DNA of 64,000 bases from Sterolibacterium sp. (GTDB lineage Bacteria; Pseudomonadota; Gammaproteobacteria; Burkholderiales; Rhodocyclaceae). Shown piece after piece: positions 35,134-42,242 of the stretch; positions within the stretch are counted from its first letter, which is position 1, and each line of letters starts with the position of its first letter. A program made the translations under genes and the position numbers. The notes below the pieces were generated by a model that did not search any database, was not told the origin of the DNA, and saw only the letters and a program-made list of their open reading frames with translations. The DNA lies in the NCBI GenBank assembly GCA_018062105.1, contig JAGOSV010000002.1:16658-80657 (forward strand), in the 5' to 3' direction.

Positions 35134-35706
35134 ATGAATCACCGCCACAAGAACCGCCTGTTTCTCCTTCTCGCCACCATCGGCCTGCTGGGTTTCGGTA
35201 CTGCCCAGGCGCAACCCTACGGCATGATGGGCTGGGGCGGACACTGCCCACAGGCACAGGGGCAAGGCAAGGGTGCCTGGCAGCCGATGGATGCCAAGGC
35301 TCGCCAGGCGCGAACCACCGAGCACCTCGACCGCTTCAAGGCTGAGCTCAAGATCACCGCTGCCCAGGAAAGCGCCTGGCAGGGCTTTGCCGAGAAAGCC
35401 CGCCAGCAATTCGACAGCATGCCTGAGCAATGCCCGATGGTCGCTGCCAATACCACACCAACCACACCAACCACCCCGCTCTCCGCGCCGGAGCGCATGG
35501 ACAAAGGCATTGAGTTCATGAAACAGCGACTGACACACATGGAAGCCATGAGCGCCGCCATGAAAGACCTGTATGCCGCGCTGACGCCGGAACAGAAGAC
35601 CGTCGCCGACCAGCACTTCAACCGCTCATTCCAGTCAATGCAGGGACAAAGACGCGGGCAAGGACGCGGGCAAGGCCGTGGCCGCATGATGCAGCAAAAC
35701 CGCTGA
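35134..35706 (+). CDS. periplasmic LTXXQ (Spy/CpxP-like) protein
   Basis: 190 aa with a signal peptide (LFLLLATIGLLGFGTAQAQ). Helical body, a DUF-like LKITAAQESAWQGFAEKAR segment and the LTPEQK motif of the Spy/CpxP group, which includes periplasmic chaperones and metal-stress sensors. The C-terminus is a Gln/Gly/Arg repeat (GQGRGQGRGR). AAGGAG precedes the ATG, and a hairpin terminator follows. Confidence 0.8.
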   Translation: MNHRHKNRLFLLLATIGLLGFGTAQAQPYGMMGWGGHCPQAQGQGKGAWQPMDAKARQARTTEHLDRFKAELKITAAQESAWQGFAEKARQQFDSMPEQCPMVAANTTPTTPTTPLSAPERMDKGIEFMKQRLTHMEAMSAAMKDLYAALTPEQKTVADQHFNRSFQSMQGQRRGQGRGQGRGRMMQQNR

Positions 35707-35722
35707 TCCTTCCTGGCTCAGC

Positions 35723-35767
35723 GCCGCCGCACCTTGCTGCGCTTGCAGCAGCGGCGGCTTGCGTTTT
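35723..35767 (+). terminator. GC-rich hairpin terminator
   Basis: GCCGCCGC and TGCTGC pair with GCAGCA and GCGGCGGC around a gctt loop, with a 4-nt bulge. A short T-run (gttttcc) follows. It is placed 17 nt after the stop of the LTXXQ gene. Confidence 0.7.
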
Positions 35768-35789
35768 CCCTGGACATGGCGCAAACTAA

Positions 35790-35805
35790 ATAAGTGTTTG
35801 CTTAT
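35790..35805 (+). promoter_or_regulatory. small palindrome with -10-like element before DUF302 gene
   Basis: ATAAG-tgtttg-CTTAT forms a 5-bp inverted repeat running into TATATT, 27 nt before the next ATG. The shape resembles ArsR-family operators; the factor is not known. Confidence 0.35.
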
Positions 35806-35831
35806 ATTCAACCCTGACAGGAGTCTGCACC

Positions 35832-36221
35832 ATGTCCCCCTACAGCATCGTCGATAGCAACAAACCTTTTGAACAGGCTGCGGCCGATCTGGAAGCCGCC
35901 GTCAAACGCCACAACTTCGGTGTCCTCCACATCCACGACATCGGCCAGACCCTGCGCAGCAAAGGGCAGGATTTCACAGAGCAGTGCCGGGTTTTCGAGG
36001 TCTGCAATCCGCAACAGGCGCAACGCGTCCTGTCGGTCGATCTGCGCCTCAACATGGCGCTGCCCTGCCGCATCTCGGTCTACACCGAACAGGGCAAGAC
36101 CCGCATCGGCATGATCCCTCCGGCGGCCGTCCTCTCCACCCTCTCCCCGGATCCCGCCCTGCAAGGCATCGCCGCAGAAGTCGGCCGCGCCTTGCAGACC
36201 ATGATCGACGAAACCCGCTGA
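35832..36221 (+). CDS. DUF302 protein
   Basis: 129 aa, cytoplasmic, a single DUF302 domain (KPFEQAAADLEAAVKRHNFGV ... EVCNPQQAQRVLSVDLRLNMALPCRISVY). DUF302 proteins are small alpha-beta proteins of unknown activity often found near sulfur or electron-transfer genes. AGGAG lies 8 nt before the ATG. It is convergent with comEC. Confidence 0.88.
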   Translation: MSPYSIVDSNKPFEQAAADLEAAVKRHNFGVLHIHDIGQTLRSKGQDFTEQCRVFEVCNPQQAQRVLSVDLRLNMALPCRISVYTEQGKTRIGMIPPAAVLSTLSPDPALQGIAAEVGRALQTMIDETR

Positions 36222-36290
36222 GCGCCGTCGTCGTTCCGGGCACTGCACCACGACACCACTACACCACTACACGGCAACACCACGCAGGCA

Positions 36291-38717
36291 TCACTGCCCA
36301 TACCAGTAACGCCAATGCGCCGCACGTTCTCCCTGCAGCGTGACGGGGGACGCGGCGGCTGCCGGAAGTTCGACCACCAGCGCACCTTCAAAATCCGTCC
36401 GGTGCAGCACTGCACCGCTGGCCTGGTAACGCGCGACCACCTCGGGACGCGGATGACCGAACGGATTGCGATAACCCACCGGAAAAATAACCGTCTGCGC
36501 CCCGACTGCCGCAACGAAATCGGCCGATGAGGAAGTACGGCTGCCGTGGTGTGGTGCCAGCAACACCTGGGCACGCAATTGCGATACCTGCCCTTGCCCC
36601 TGCAGACGTTGCAGGATGGCCGCCTCCGACCGTGCCTCGATGTCGGCTGTCAGCAGCAGCGTCCCCTCCTCGCCCGCCATGCTGCGGACCCGCAACACAC
36701 AGCTCATGTCATTGGTCTTGCGGACAGACGCACCATATTGCTCCACCGCCGGATGCAGCACCGTGAAGCGCACACCATCCCACACCCACTCCTGTCCGGC
36801 CTGACAAGGCAACGCCCGCACCGGCATGGCCGACAACGGATGCTCGAACGCCAGCGAACTCATCAGCCAGCCCACCGGCAGCCCGTCCAGCAAAGACTCT
36901 GCCCCCCCGGAATGATCCGTGTCGCTGTGCGTCACCACCACCCCATCCAGCGACGACACTCCCATGGCCCGCAGATAAGGTAACAGTACGCGGTTACCGG
37001 CATCTGCCTCGGCGGTGTAAAGCGGCCCGGTGTCGTATATCAGGTCGTGGTGCGCTGTCTGGACATGTACCGCCAGCCCCTGACCGACATCGAGCACCGT
37101 CACCCGCGCAGCACCTGGCACGGGGCGCGGCGGCGTCCACAACAACAACGGTAACAGCGCACAGCTACCCAGCCAGCGCGCCGGAAAGCCGCGTGGCAAC
37201 AACCACCACAGGCAACCGGCCAACCCCGCCAGCCACAACCACAGCGGCGGTACTGCCTGCTGCCAGACCGCCCAGGGCCACTGCGCCAGCCAGCCGATGT
37301 ACTGCATCAGCCCGCTCGTCAGCCAGTGCGCCGGTACCAGCAGAAAATCCAGCCACGGCAAGGCGGCCAGCAGCGCCAGCGGGGTAATGACGAAGCTGAC
37401 CAGCGGGATCGCCACGGCATTGGCCAGCGGCGAGACCAGAGAAAACTGCTGAAACAAAACGAGCAGCAAGGGTAGCGAGCCCAGCGTCACCGCCCACTGT
37501 GTGCGCCCCCAGGCAAGCAGCCAGTGCGCTTTACCCAGGCGGCCGCTGGCAACATAAAACAACAGCCCCACAGCCCCGAACGACAGCCAGAAGCCCGCCG
37601 CCAGCACCGCCCAGGGATCAACCAGCAACACCACCAGCAAGGCCAGCGCCAGCACCCGGCTGACCGTCGTCTGCCGCTGGCACCACAGGGCATAGGCCGC
37701 CACCGCCAGCATGTAGAGCGTGCGCTGGGCTGGCACGGCAAACCCCGCCAGCAAGCTGTACAGAAGTGCCGCCACAAACCCTGCCAGCGCCGCTGCCCGC
37801 TGCGTCGGCAAGCGCAGCGCCAAAGCCGGTTGACGGCGCCAGAATGCCGCCATCAGCGCATACGCCAATCCTGCCAGCATGGTGACATGCAGCCCGGAGA
37901 TGCTGACCAGATGAGTAATGCCGGTGCGACTGAACTGCTGCCACTGGGCCGCAGTAATGGCACGCTGATCGCCAATCACCAGTGCGCTCAGGATACCGGC
38001 ATAGGGCGCATCCGCCAGCCGCCGGGCAAAGCGTGTTCGCACCGTCTCGCGCAGCCGCCCCAGCCAGGTCGTCGGAGCGGCCACGAATTCCGCCAGCAGC
38101 CGGTTATCCGGCGAGGACCGGATGTAGCCGGTCGCCCGTACCCCTTGCGCCAGCAACCACGCCTCATAATCGAAGCCATGTGGATTGACATTGCCATGCG
38201 GCCGCTTCAAGCGTACCAATAACGACCAGCGCTGGCCCACATGCAACGGCGGAACCACAGCCCCGGCCCAGCCTCCAGTCACTGGTAACGCCACATCTGC
38301 CACATCTGCCGCTCCCACTGTCTCGCGGTGTGCCGAACGGCGCTTCTGATACCAGGACAGCACCAGCTGTTGCGGCACGGGCTGTGCAGCATGCTCCACC
38401 CGAAACCCAAAACGCACACCGTTCTCGATAGCCTGTGGCAAATCGTTGATGACACCAACCACCACCACCTCACGCCCTTCCAGCTCCGGTGCCAGGGTTT
38501 CGGCCATGCGTGCCAGCGCCCATCCCCCCGCCCAGCAAAACCCCAGCAGAAATGCCGCCGGCAACAACAGACAGCGCATATAACGCACGCCACCCGCCAG
38601 AAGCAGCAGCAAGGAAGCCGCGGCCGCAAACCCCAGCAAAGCATCCCGGCCCGGCAAGAGCGGCTGCACCTGCAACAGGCACACCCCCAGGGTGAAGCAA
38701 AGAATGGCAAGGCGCAT
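36291..38717 (-). CDS. comEC: DNA uptake channel ComEC/Rec2
   Basis: 808 aa from ATG 38717 (the frame opens at a TTG 12 nt earlier). N-terminal DUF4131 region with two helices, the polytopic Competence domain (GILSALVIGDQRAITAAQWQ, LVSISGLHVTMLAGLAYALM) and a C-terminal metallo-beta-lactamase domain (TVLDVGQGLAVHV, VVTHSDTDHSGG, LLAPHHGSRTS). It transports single-stranded DNA across the inner membrane during transformation. With the type IV pilus genes it hints at natural competence. Confidence 0.96.
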   Translation of the reverse strand: MRLAILCFTLGVCLLQVQPLLPGRDALLGFAAAASLLLLLAGGVRYMRCLLLPAAFLLGFCWAGGWALARMAETLAPELEGREVVVVGVINDLPQAIENGVRFGFRVEHAAQPVPQQLVLSWYQKRRSAHRETVGAADVADVALPVTGGWAGAVVPPLHVGQRWSLLVRLKRPHGNVNPHGFDYEAWLLAQGVRATGYIRSSPDNRLLAEFVAAPTTWLGRLRETVRTRFARRLADAPYAGILSALVIGDQRAITAAQWQQFSRTGITHLVSISGLHVTMLAGLAYALMAAFWRRQPALALRLPTQRAAALAGFVAALLYSLLAGFAVPAQRTLYMLAVAAYALWCQRQTTVSRVLALALLVVLLVDPWAVLAAGFWLSFGAVGLLFYVASGRLGKAHWLLAWGRTQWAVTLGSLPLLLVLFQQFSLVSPLANAVAIPLVSFVITPLALLAALPWLDFLLVPAHWLTSGLMQYIGWLAQWPWAVWQQAVPPLWLWLAGLAGCLWWLLPRGFPARWLGSCALLPLLLWTPPRPVPGAARVTVLDVGQGLAVHVQTAHHDLIYDTGPLYTAEADAGNRVLLPYLRAMGVSSLDGVVVTHSDTDHSGGAESLLDGLPVGWLMSSLAFEHPLSAMPVRALPCQAGQEWVWDGVRFTVLHPAVEQYGASVRKTNDMSCVLRVRSMAGEEGTLLLTADIEARSEAAILQRLQGQGQVSQLRAQVLLAPHHGSRTSSSADFVAAVGAQTVIFPVGYRNPFGHPRPEVVARYQASGAVLHRTDFEGALVVELPAAAASPVTLQGERAAHWRYWYGQ

Positions 38718-38749
38718 GAACGGAATCAAAAAAACGCGACTGGATGGTT

Positions 38750-38851
38750 ACCAGCCAGTGACGATAGCCGGGGATCCTCCTCGGTGAAGAAACACAGCTC
38801 GCGGGGGCGGTTGTGACCGCGCTGCACGATATGCAGCGGAGCACCGTCAAT
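38750..38851 (-). pseudogene. N-terminal remnant of an IS200-like/REP-associated transposase
   Basis: On the minus strand a 34-codon open segment reads APLHIVQRGHNRPRELCFF then TEEDPRLSSLAG. This matches the start of REP-associated tyrosine transposases (pattern YHI-x-RG-NNR-x-FF-x-ED). It has no start codon in context and stops matching 20-30 nt before comEC. Upstream lies a duplicated tacggaaaaa (38851-38870) and a GGCCAGGCTCG-type motif. Confidence 0.6.
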
Positions 38852-38870
38852 ACGGAAAAATACGGAAAAA
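38851..38870. repeat. 10-bp tandem duplication
   Basis: tacggaaaaa occurs twice head to tail at the upstream edge of the transposase remnant. The rest of the 38870-39029 gap holds no gene I can support. Confidence 0.85.
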
Positions 38871-39028
38871 TCGAGCCTGGCCCCCTTTAATTTTGAAGGA
38901 ACGTTCTTGTTTGGTGGCTTTCCTTGCAGAAATGATGCGAATCACGTCACCACCTTTGCGCTCACAGTGACACACGGGAATCGAGAAGCGCAGCTTCTCG
39001 GCAGTCCCGTCGAAGCGATGGTTAGCCC

Positions 39029-39643
39029 TCACGCGGCACCGAGCACAGACTGAAGCGCTCTGGCACCAGAAAGCGAAAACAACCAGCCCAGCACTCCGCA
39101 GTTGAGCACGACGGTGACCCAAAAGGTTGCTTGAAAAGAAGCTTTCGCCGACTTGTGCCGAAGCAGCCGCTGTGCAGCCAAGGCACCAGGCCAACCACCG
39201 AGAAGGGCGAACAAGTGCAACGTGCTTTCTTTGGTTCGCCATTGATTCCTTAAGGCGGCTGACTTGTCGAGGGCGTAAGCGAGGAAGGCCACGAGACTTG
39301 CAATAAGGTAGAGCGCGAGGACAGCGATAGGTAGGCGGCCGACTACAACCGCGATAACGACAAAGACCAGAAAGCAAGCGGCAAAGATGGGAGGGATGTT
39401 ACTGCGGCCCGGCGGAGCAGACGAAGTGGGCCGTTCACCGACAAACACAACAGTATTGGCTTGGGCACGGACCTTGGCATCAACCTTGAGTTCGTAGGTG
39501 ACGATTTCGTTTCCCTCCGGCCGGCGCTGCCGATTGGAAAAGGAACTGATGTGCACAAAGACTTGCTCACCACCGCCATTAGGCGTGATGAAGCCGAAGC
39601 CTTTGTCATCCTTCCATGTGGTGATACGACCTTGATAGCGCAT
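39029..39643 (-). CDS. cold-shock domain plus DUF1294 membrane protein
   Basis: About 204 aa from ATG 39643. An N-terminal cold-shock fold (MRYQGRITTWKDDKGFGFI ... VFVHISSF, with RNP1 and RNP2 aromatic residues) is followed by two membrane helices (about 88-125) and a DUF1294 C-terminus (SLVAFLAYALDKSAALRNQW ... HLFALLGGWPGALAAQ). The function is unknown; it would be a membrane-tethered nucleic-acid-binding protein. It lies 32 nt downstream of the TumE-TumA pair. Confidence 0.88.
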   Translation of the reverse strand: MRYQGRITTWKDDKGFGFITPNGGGEQVFVHISSFSNRQRRPEGNEIVTYELKVDAKVRAQANTVVFVGERPTSSAPPGRSNIPPIFAACFLVFVVIAVVVGRLPIAVLALYLIASLVAFLAYALDKSAALRNQWRTKESTLHLFALLGGWPGALAAQRLLRHKSAKASFQATFWVTVVLNCGVLGWLFSLSGARALQSVLGAA

Positions 39644-39675
39644 GGGAATAAGACAAGAGAGCACGCACGGAGCAA

Positions 39676-40023
39676 TTAAGCCGCCTGCAACAGAAACTCT
39701 ACCTTCACGGCTTCATACGGAAACTCAACGCCGCCATTCTCCATGCGGTTTAGCAAGCCAGCATCAATCAGCGCAACGATGTCTCCGTGCACACCTTTAA
39801 CGTCTCGCTCTACCCGGCGAGCAGCCTCACGAATGGAAATCGGGCCAGCCCCGCAAAGAGCCTTCAGAAGTTCCCAACGCTTTGCGCTAAGCACTTTCCA
39901 CAACAACTCTGGTGACGCGAAACTGATGCGCGCCGATTTCTGCTGCTTGTTTGTGTTCCAGGCTTGAGAAAACCCGGCCATAGCCTCTTTCGGAGACCGA
40001 ACCTCAAGAATTACCGTTTTCAT
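39676..40023 (-). CDS. tumA: TumA-like antitoxin (HVO_A0114-type HTH)
   Basis: 115 aa with a C-terminal winged helix (ELLKALCGAGPISIREAARR ... DVKGVHGDIVALIDAGLL). The family is the antitoxin and repressor partner of DUF6516 (TumE) toxins. It overlaps the toxin gene by 20 nt, with the toxin first. It probably binds the palindrome at 40299-40320. Confidence 0.75.
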   Translation of the reverse strand: MKTVILEVRSPKEAMAGFSQAWNTNKQQKSARISFASPELLWKVLSAKRWELLKALCGAGPISIREAARRVERDVKGVHGDIVALIDAGLLNRMENGGVEFPYEAVKVEFLLQAA

Positions 40024-40300
40024 GATCCCACCTCTCAATGTCGCTCTGAAAATCTGCCAACAACTGGTCTGGATCGGAGAACTGGTAGTCGCTTTCCTTG
40101 CCACTCCAATGCCTGTGGTCACCCTTGCCTGCCTCGTTGTCATAACGAAGTACGCAAACCTCGTTGACCACGTACGCCAGTCTGTACTTAAAGGAATGCG
40201 TAGATCCAGCCGCAGGTTTAGGAAGGCGCCAAAGCACGAGTTCAGCGAACCTGTTCTCAGCATAAACGATACGCTGACGGAATAACTCAGTGGCTTTCAT
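40004..40300 (-). CDS. tumE: TumE-like toxin (DUF6516)
   Basis: 98 aa. The pattern YRLAYVVNEVCVLRYDNEAGKGDHRH ends in the charged segment DPDQLLADFQSDIERW, typical of DUF6516/TumE proteins, toxins of type II systems. ATG 40300 lies exactly 7 nt after a TATGAT -10 hexamer and has no Shine-Dalgarno, so the mRNA is probably leaderless. ATG 40312 upstream lies inside the -10 and is unlikely. Confidence 0.75.
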   Translation of the reverse strand: MKATELFRQRIVYAENRFAELVLWRLPKPAAGSTHSFKYRLAYVVNEVCVLRYDNEAGKGDHRHWSGKESDYQFSDPDQLLADFQSDIERWDHENGNS

Positions 40301-40346
40301 GTTGGTGATCATACCAACATTTGCCCGTGTTGTCAATTGCGACAAC
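40299..40346 (-). promoter_or_regulatory. tumE promoter with two palindromic operators
   Basis: Minus-strand promoter: -35 TTGACA (40331-40336), a 17-nt spacer and -10 TATGAT (40308-40313). One palindrome, ATGTTGGT-6-ACCAACAT (40299-40320), covers the -10 and the start codon. A second, GTTGTC-6-GACAAC (40329-40346), covers the -35. The transcript is predicted to begin at the A of the tumE ATG. Confidence 0.8.
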
Positions 40347-40377
40347 GCAGTAGGTCCTCCCAAGAGGTCGAACGTAA

Positions 40378-40554
40378 CCGGCCACACCGCATACGCTGCG
40401 CCATTCGTTTGCCACGCATCTGCTGCAGGCGGGTTACGGCATTCGCACGGTGCAGGAATTACTCGGGCATGCCGATGTGGCGACGACGATGATTTACACC
40501 CATGTGCTAAACAGGGGCGGGCGTGGGGTGGTGTCGCCGCTGGATGAGGTTTGA
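40378..40554 (+). pseudogene. 3' end of integron-type tyrosine recombinase, copy 1
   Basis: Open segment [19 protein letters not shown] followed by [19 protein letters not shown] and [20 protein letters not shown], ending in TGA. It contains box II of tyrosine recombinases: H-x2-R, the second His and the Tyr nucleophile. The preceding codon is a stop and the N-terminal two thirds are absent. The 169 nt from 40386 match 41938-42106 with about 11 differences. It also carries a 9-nt deletion just upstream of the HTLRH codons relative to copy 2. Confidence 0.85.
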
Positions 40555-40686
40555 GGTTGCCTGTCCCCAACGCTGTTCGTAATGCAAGACTTCCATTGAC
40601 TCGTTCCGTCTACACCTACGAGCGTGCCAGCACACTGAAAACTGGCTAGGATCGAAATTCTTACTTCAATACTTTCGGGAGCTGCC

Positions 40687-40911
40687 ATGCTGGCCAAACG
40701 CACGAGCAAGAACCAGGTCACCTTGCCCAAAGCCATCGTCCAGACCGTCGGCGAGGCCGACTACTACGACGTCACCGTTCAGGACGGCAAGATCGTGCTG
40801 ACGCCGGTTCGCCTACAGCAGGCTGACGCCGTCCGTGCCAAGCGGGAAGAGCTGGGCATCACCCATGATGACGTGAGCGATGCAATCGCTTGGGCCAGAA
40901 AGCGCGCATGA
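40687..40911 (+). CDS. AbrB/MazE-type antitoxin
   Basis: 74-aa SpoVT/AbrB-fold DNA-binding protein (SKNQVTLPKAIVQTVGEADYY then VQDGKIVLTPV), the usual antitoxin of PIN-domain toxins. GGGAG precedes the ATG. Its stop overlaps (ATGA) the start of a PIN toxin gene that breaks off after ten codons, so the antitoxin is now orphaned. Confidence 0.8.
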   Translation: MLAKRTSKNQVTLPKAIVQTVGEADYYDVTVQDGKIVLTPVRLQQADAVRAKREELGITHDDVSDAIAWARKRA

Positions 40912-40958
40912 GCATCCGGCGCGTTGTCCTCGACACTAAAAGGGCTTCGACAAGCTAA
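40908..40958 (+). pseudogene. truncated PIN-domain toxin
   Basis: The frame MSIRRVVLDT matches the N-terminus of PIN toxins (normally continuing NVLVSAL). After codon 10 it enters a repeat sequence and stops at TAA 40956. The first catalytic Asp remains, but the rest of the domain is lost. Confidence 0.7.
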
Positions 40959-40966
40959 GCCCGAAC
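40941..40966. repeat. REP-like palindrome
   Basis: GGGCTT-cgacaagct-AAGCCC and its flanks match the widespread interspersed repeat of the type GGGCTTCGACAAGCTCAGCCC known from many proteobacterial genomes. Its start coincides with the loss of the PIN toxin frame. Confidence 0.65.
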
Positions 40967-41055
40967 GGATCTGGTTTAATCAGCGTCTCCATAGCACCCC
41001 GGGCTATCGTTGGTCGACTTGAGGTTCCGGTCACTACGTTCGTACCCCCTTGCAG

Positions 41056-41248
41056 GGCAATCGCATTTGATTTTCGATGATTGATTGCGCCCGCCGGCAG
41101 GAGCCCGCAGGGTGGAGCCACCCGTAGAGGTGGTGCGAGTCCCGGCAGGGTTGAAAATGAAGCCGCATGTCGGAGCATCCCGCAAAGAGGGTTCGGGACG
41201 AATAATGATTCGCCCCTACGGGGTGGGGAAACTTCAAATGCGATTGCC
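41056..41248. mobile_element. MITE-like element, 193 bp with 15-bp terminal inverted repeats
   Basis: GGCAATCGCATTTGA (41056-41070) and its exact reverse complement (41234-41248) bound a 193-bp segment with no convincing gene but several internal hairpins (for example around 41195-41222). Just outside lie near-identical 12-mers, GTACCCCCTTGC (41042-41053) and GTACCCTCTTGC (41250-41261), possibly a degenerate target duplication. Confidence 0.65.
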
Positions 41249-41257
41249 TGTACCCTC

Positions 41258-41285
41258 TTGCGGTTTCAATTTTTGTAGTTACAAT
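41258..41285 (+). promoter_or_regulatory. brnT promoter, probably leaderless
   Basis: -10 TACAAT (41280-41285) with a weak -35 TTGCGG (41258-41263) and a 16-nt spacer. The brnT ATG begins 7 nt after the -10, with no room for a ribosome site. Confidence 0.5.
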
Positions 41286-41292
41286 TCTGGTC

Positions 41293-41565
41293 ATGGAGAT
41301 CGAATTCGATCCAGAAAAGCGGGACAAGACCATGGCCGAGCGGGGAATCGAATTCGCACGGGCAGCAGAAGTCTTTGCGGGCAGACACTTTACGGCAGAA
41401 GACCTGCGCGAGGATTACGTGGAGCCGCGTTACATCACGGTTGGCAAGTTGGATGACCGGATGGTGGTCATGGTCTGGACACCTCGCGGCGAGGCCCGCC
41501 GCATCATCAGCATGAGGAAAGCCAATGAACGGGAACAAGAGCGCTTCGGCCACCGCATGGACTGA
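41293..41565 (+). CDS. brnT: BrnT-type ribonuclease toxin
   Basis: 90 aa, full length. The BrnT pattern EFDPEKRDKTMAERGIEFARA, then EDYVEPRYITVGKLDDRMVVMVWTPR and RRIISMRKANEREQERF, is intact. It is an RNase toxin with a RelE-like fold. The antitoxin gene follows with a 41-nt overlap. Confidence 0.92.
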   Translation: MEIEFDPEKRDKTMAERGIEFARAAEVFAGRHFTAEDLREDYVEPRYITVGKLDDRMVVMVWTPRGEARRIISMRKANEREQERFGHRMD

Positions 41566-41794
41566 CCCGGACGACGCGCCGGAACTGACGGATACCTTCT
41601 TCGAGGCCGCTGACGAGTACGCGGGCGACAAGCTCGTGCATCGCGGCCGCCCAAGAGCAGCCAGCCCCAAGCTGGCATTGACAGTCCGCTACGACGCGGA
41701 GGTTATCGAGGCTTTCAAGTCCACCGGCAAGGGCTGGCAGACCCGGATGAATGCCGCCTTAAAGGATTGGCTGAAGACCCATTCACCAGCCTGA
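41525..41794 (+). CDS. brnA: BrnA-type antitoxin
   Basis: 89 aa. An N-terminal toxin-binding part with DAPELTDTFFEAADEY is followed by a ribbon-helix-helix region ending TRMNAALKDWL, as in BrnA antitoxins that dimerise and repress the operon. It is translationally coupled to brnT. Confidence 0.92.
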   Translation: MNGNKSASATAWTDPDDAPELTDTFFEAADEYAGDKLVHRGRPRAASPKLALTVRYDAEVIEAFKSTGKGWQTRMNAALKDWLKTHSPA

Positions 41795-41890
41795 GTGCCA
41801 AGTCGCAAAAAGGAGCGTTCTCCGCCGTGCAGGCCGGTGACCGCATGGGAAGAAAAACGCCCCGGTTCTCAAACCCTTGGGGTTCGGCGG

Positions 41891-42106
41891 ATGGGAAATT
41901 CGGCGGCGGGGCTGGCGAAACCGGCCAGGCTGACTGCACCGCATACGCTGCGCCATTCGTTCGCCACGCATCTGCTGCAGGCGGGTTATGACATCCGCAC
42001 GATGCAGGAACTGCTCGGCCATGCCGATGTGGCGACGACGATGATTTACACCCATGTGCTAAACAAGGGCGGGCGCGGGGTGGTGTTGCCGCTGGATGAG
42101 GTTTGA
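41891..42106 (+). pseudogene. 3' end of integron-type tyrosine recombinase, copy 2
   Basis: Segment [20 protein letters not shown] then [20 protein letters not shown] and [19 protein letters not shown], ending at TGA 42104. It holds the His-x2-Arg, second His and Tyr of box II but lacks the first two thirds of the enzyme. The [12 protein letters not shown] and THVLN-GGRGV-PLD features are those of integron integrases. It is a direct repeat of copy 1, 1552 bp apart. Confidence 0.85.
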
Positions 42107-42184
42107 AAAAAATGAAATGTAATTCCCCTGGCTATCTACCGTTCCGTTCCCTTCCACCCGCCCTGTTTCTCACGGGATTGTCGC

Positions 42185-42190
42185 TATAAT
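42185..42190 (+). promoter_or_regulatory. -10 TATAAT upstream of GGDEF gene
   Basis: A perfect TATAAT 52 nt before the start of the first diguanylate cyclase gene. The -35 is poor (CTGTTT at 42163-42168). Confidence 0.4.
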
Positions 42191-42242
42191 CGCCGCACAG
42201 AGTGACCCGTGACCTGCCCGCCAACCTTGCGAGGTGTCCCGA

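Noticed and set aside
40555-41937. attC sites for an integron cassette array
   Set aside because: I looked for paired core sites with long imperfect palindromes at cassette ends and could not identify convincing ones; only a MITE and a REP-like hairpin were found.
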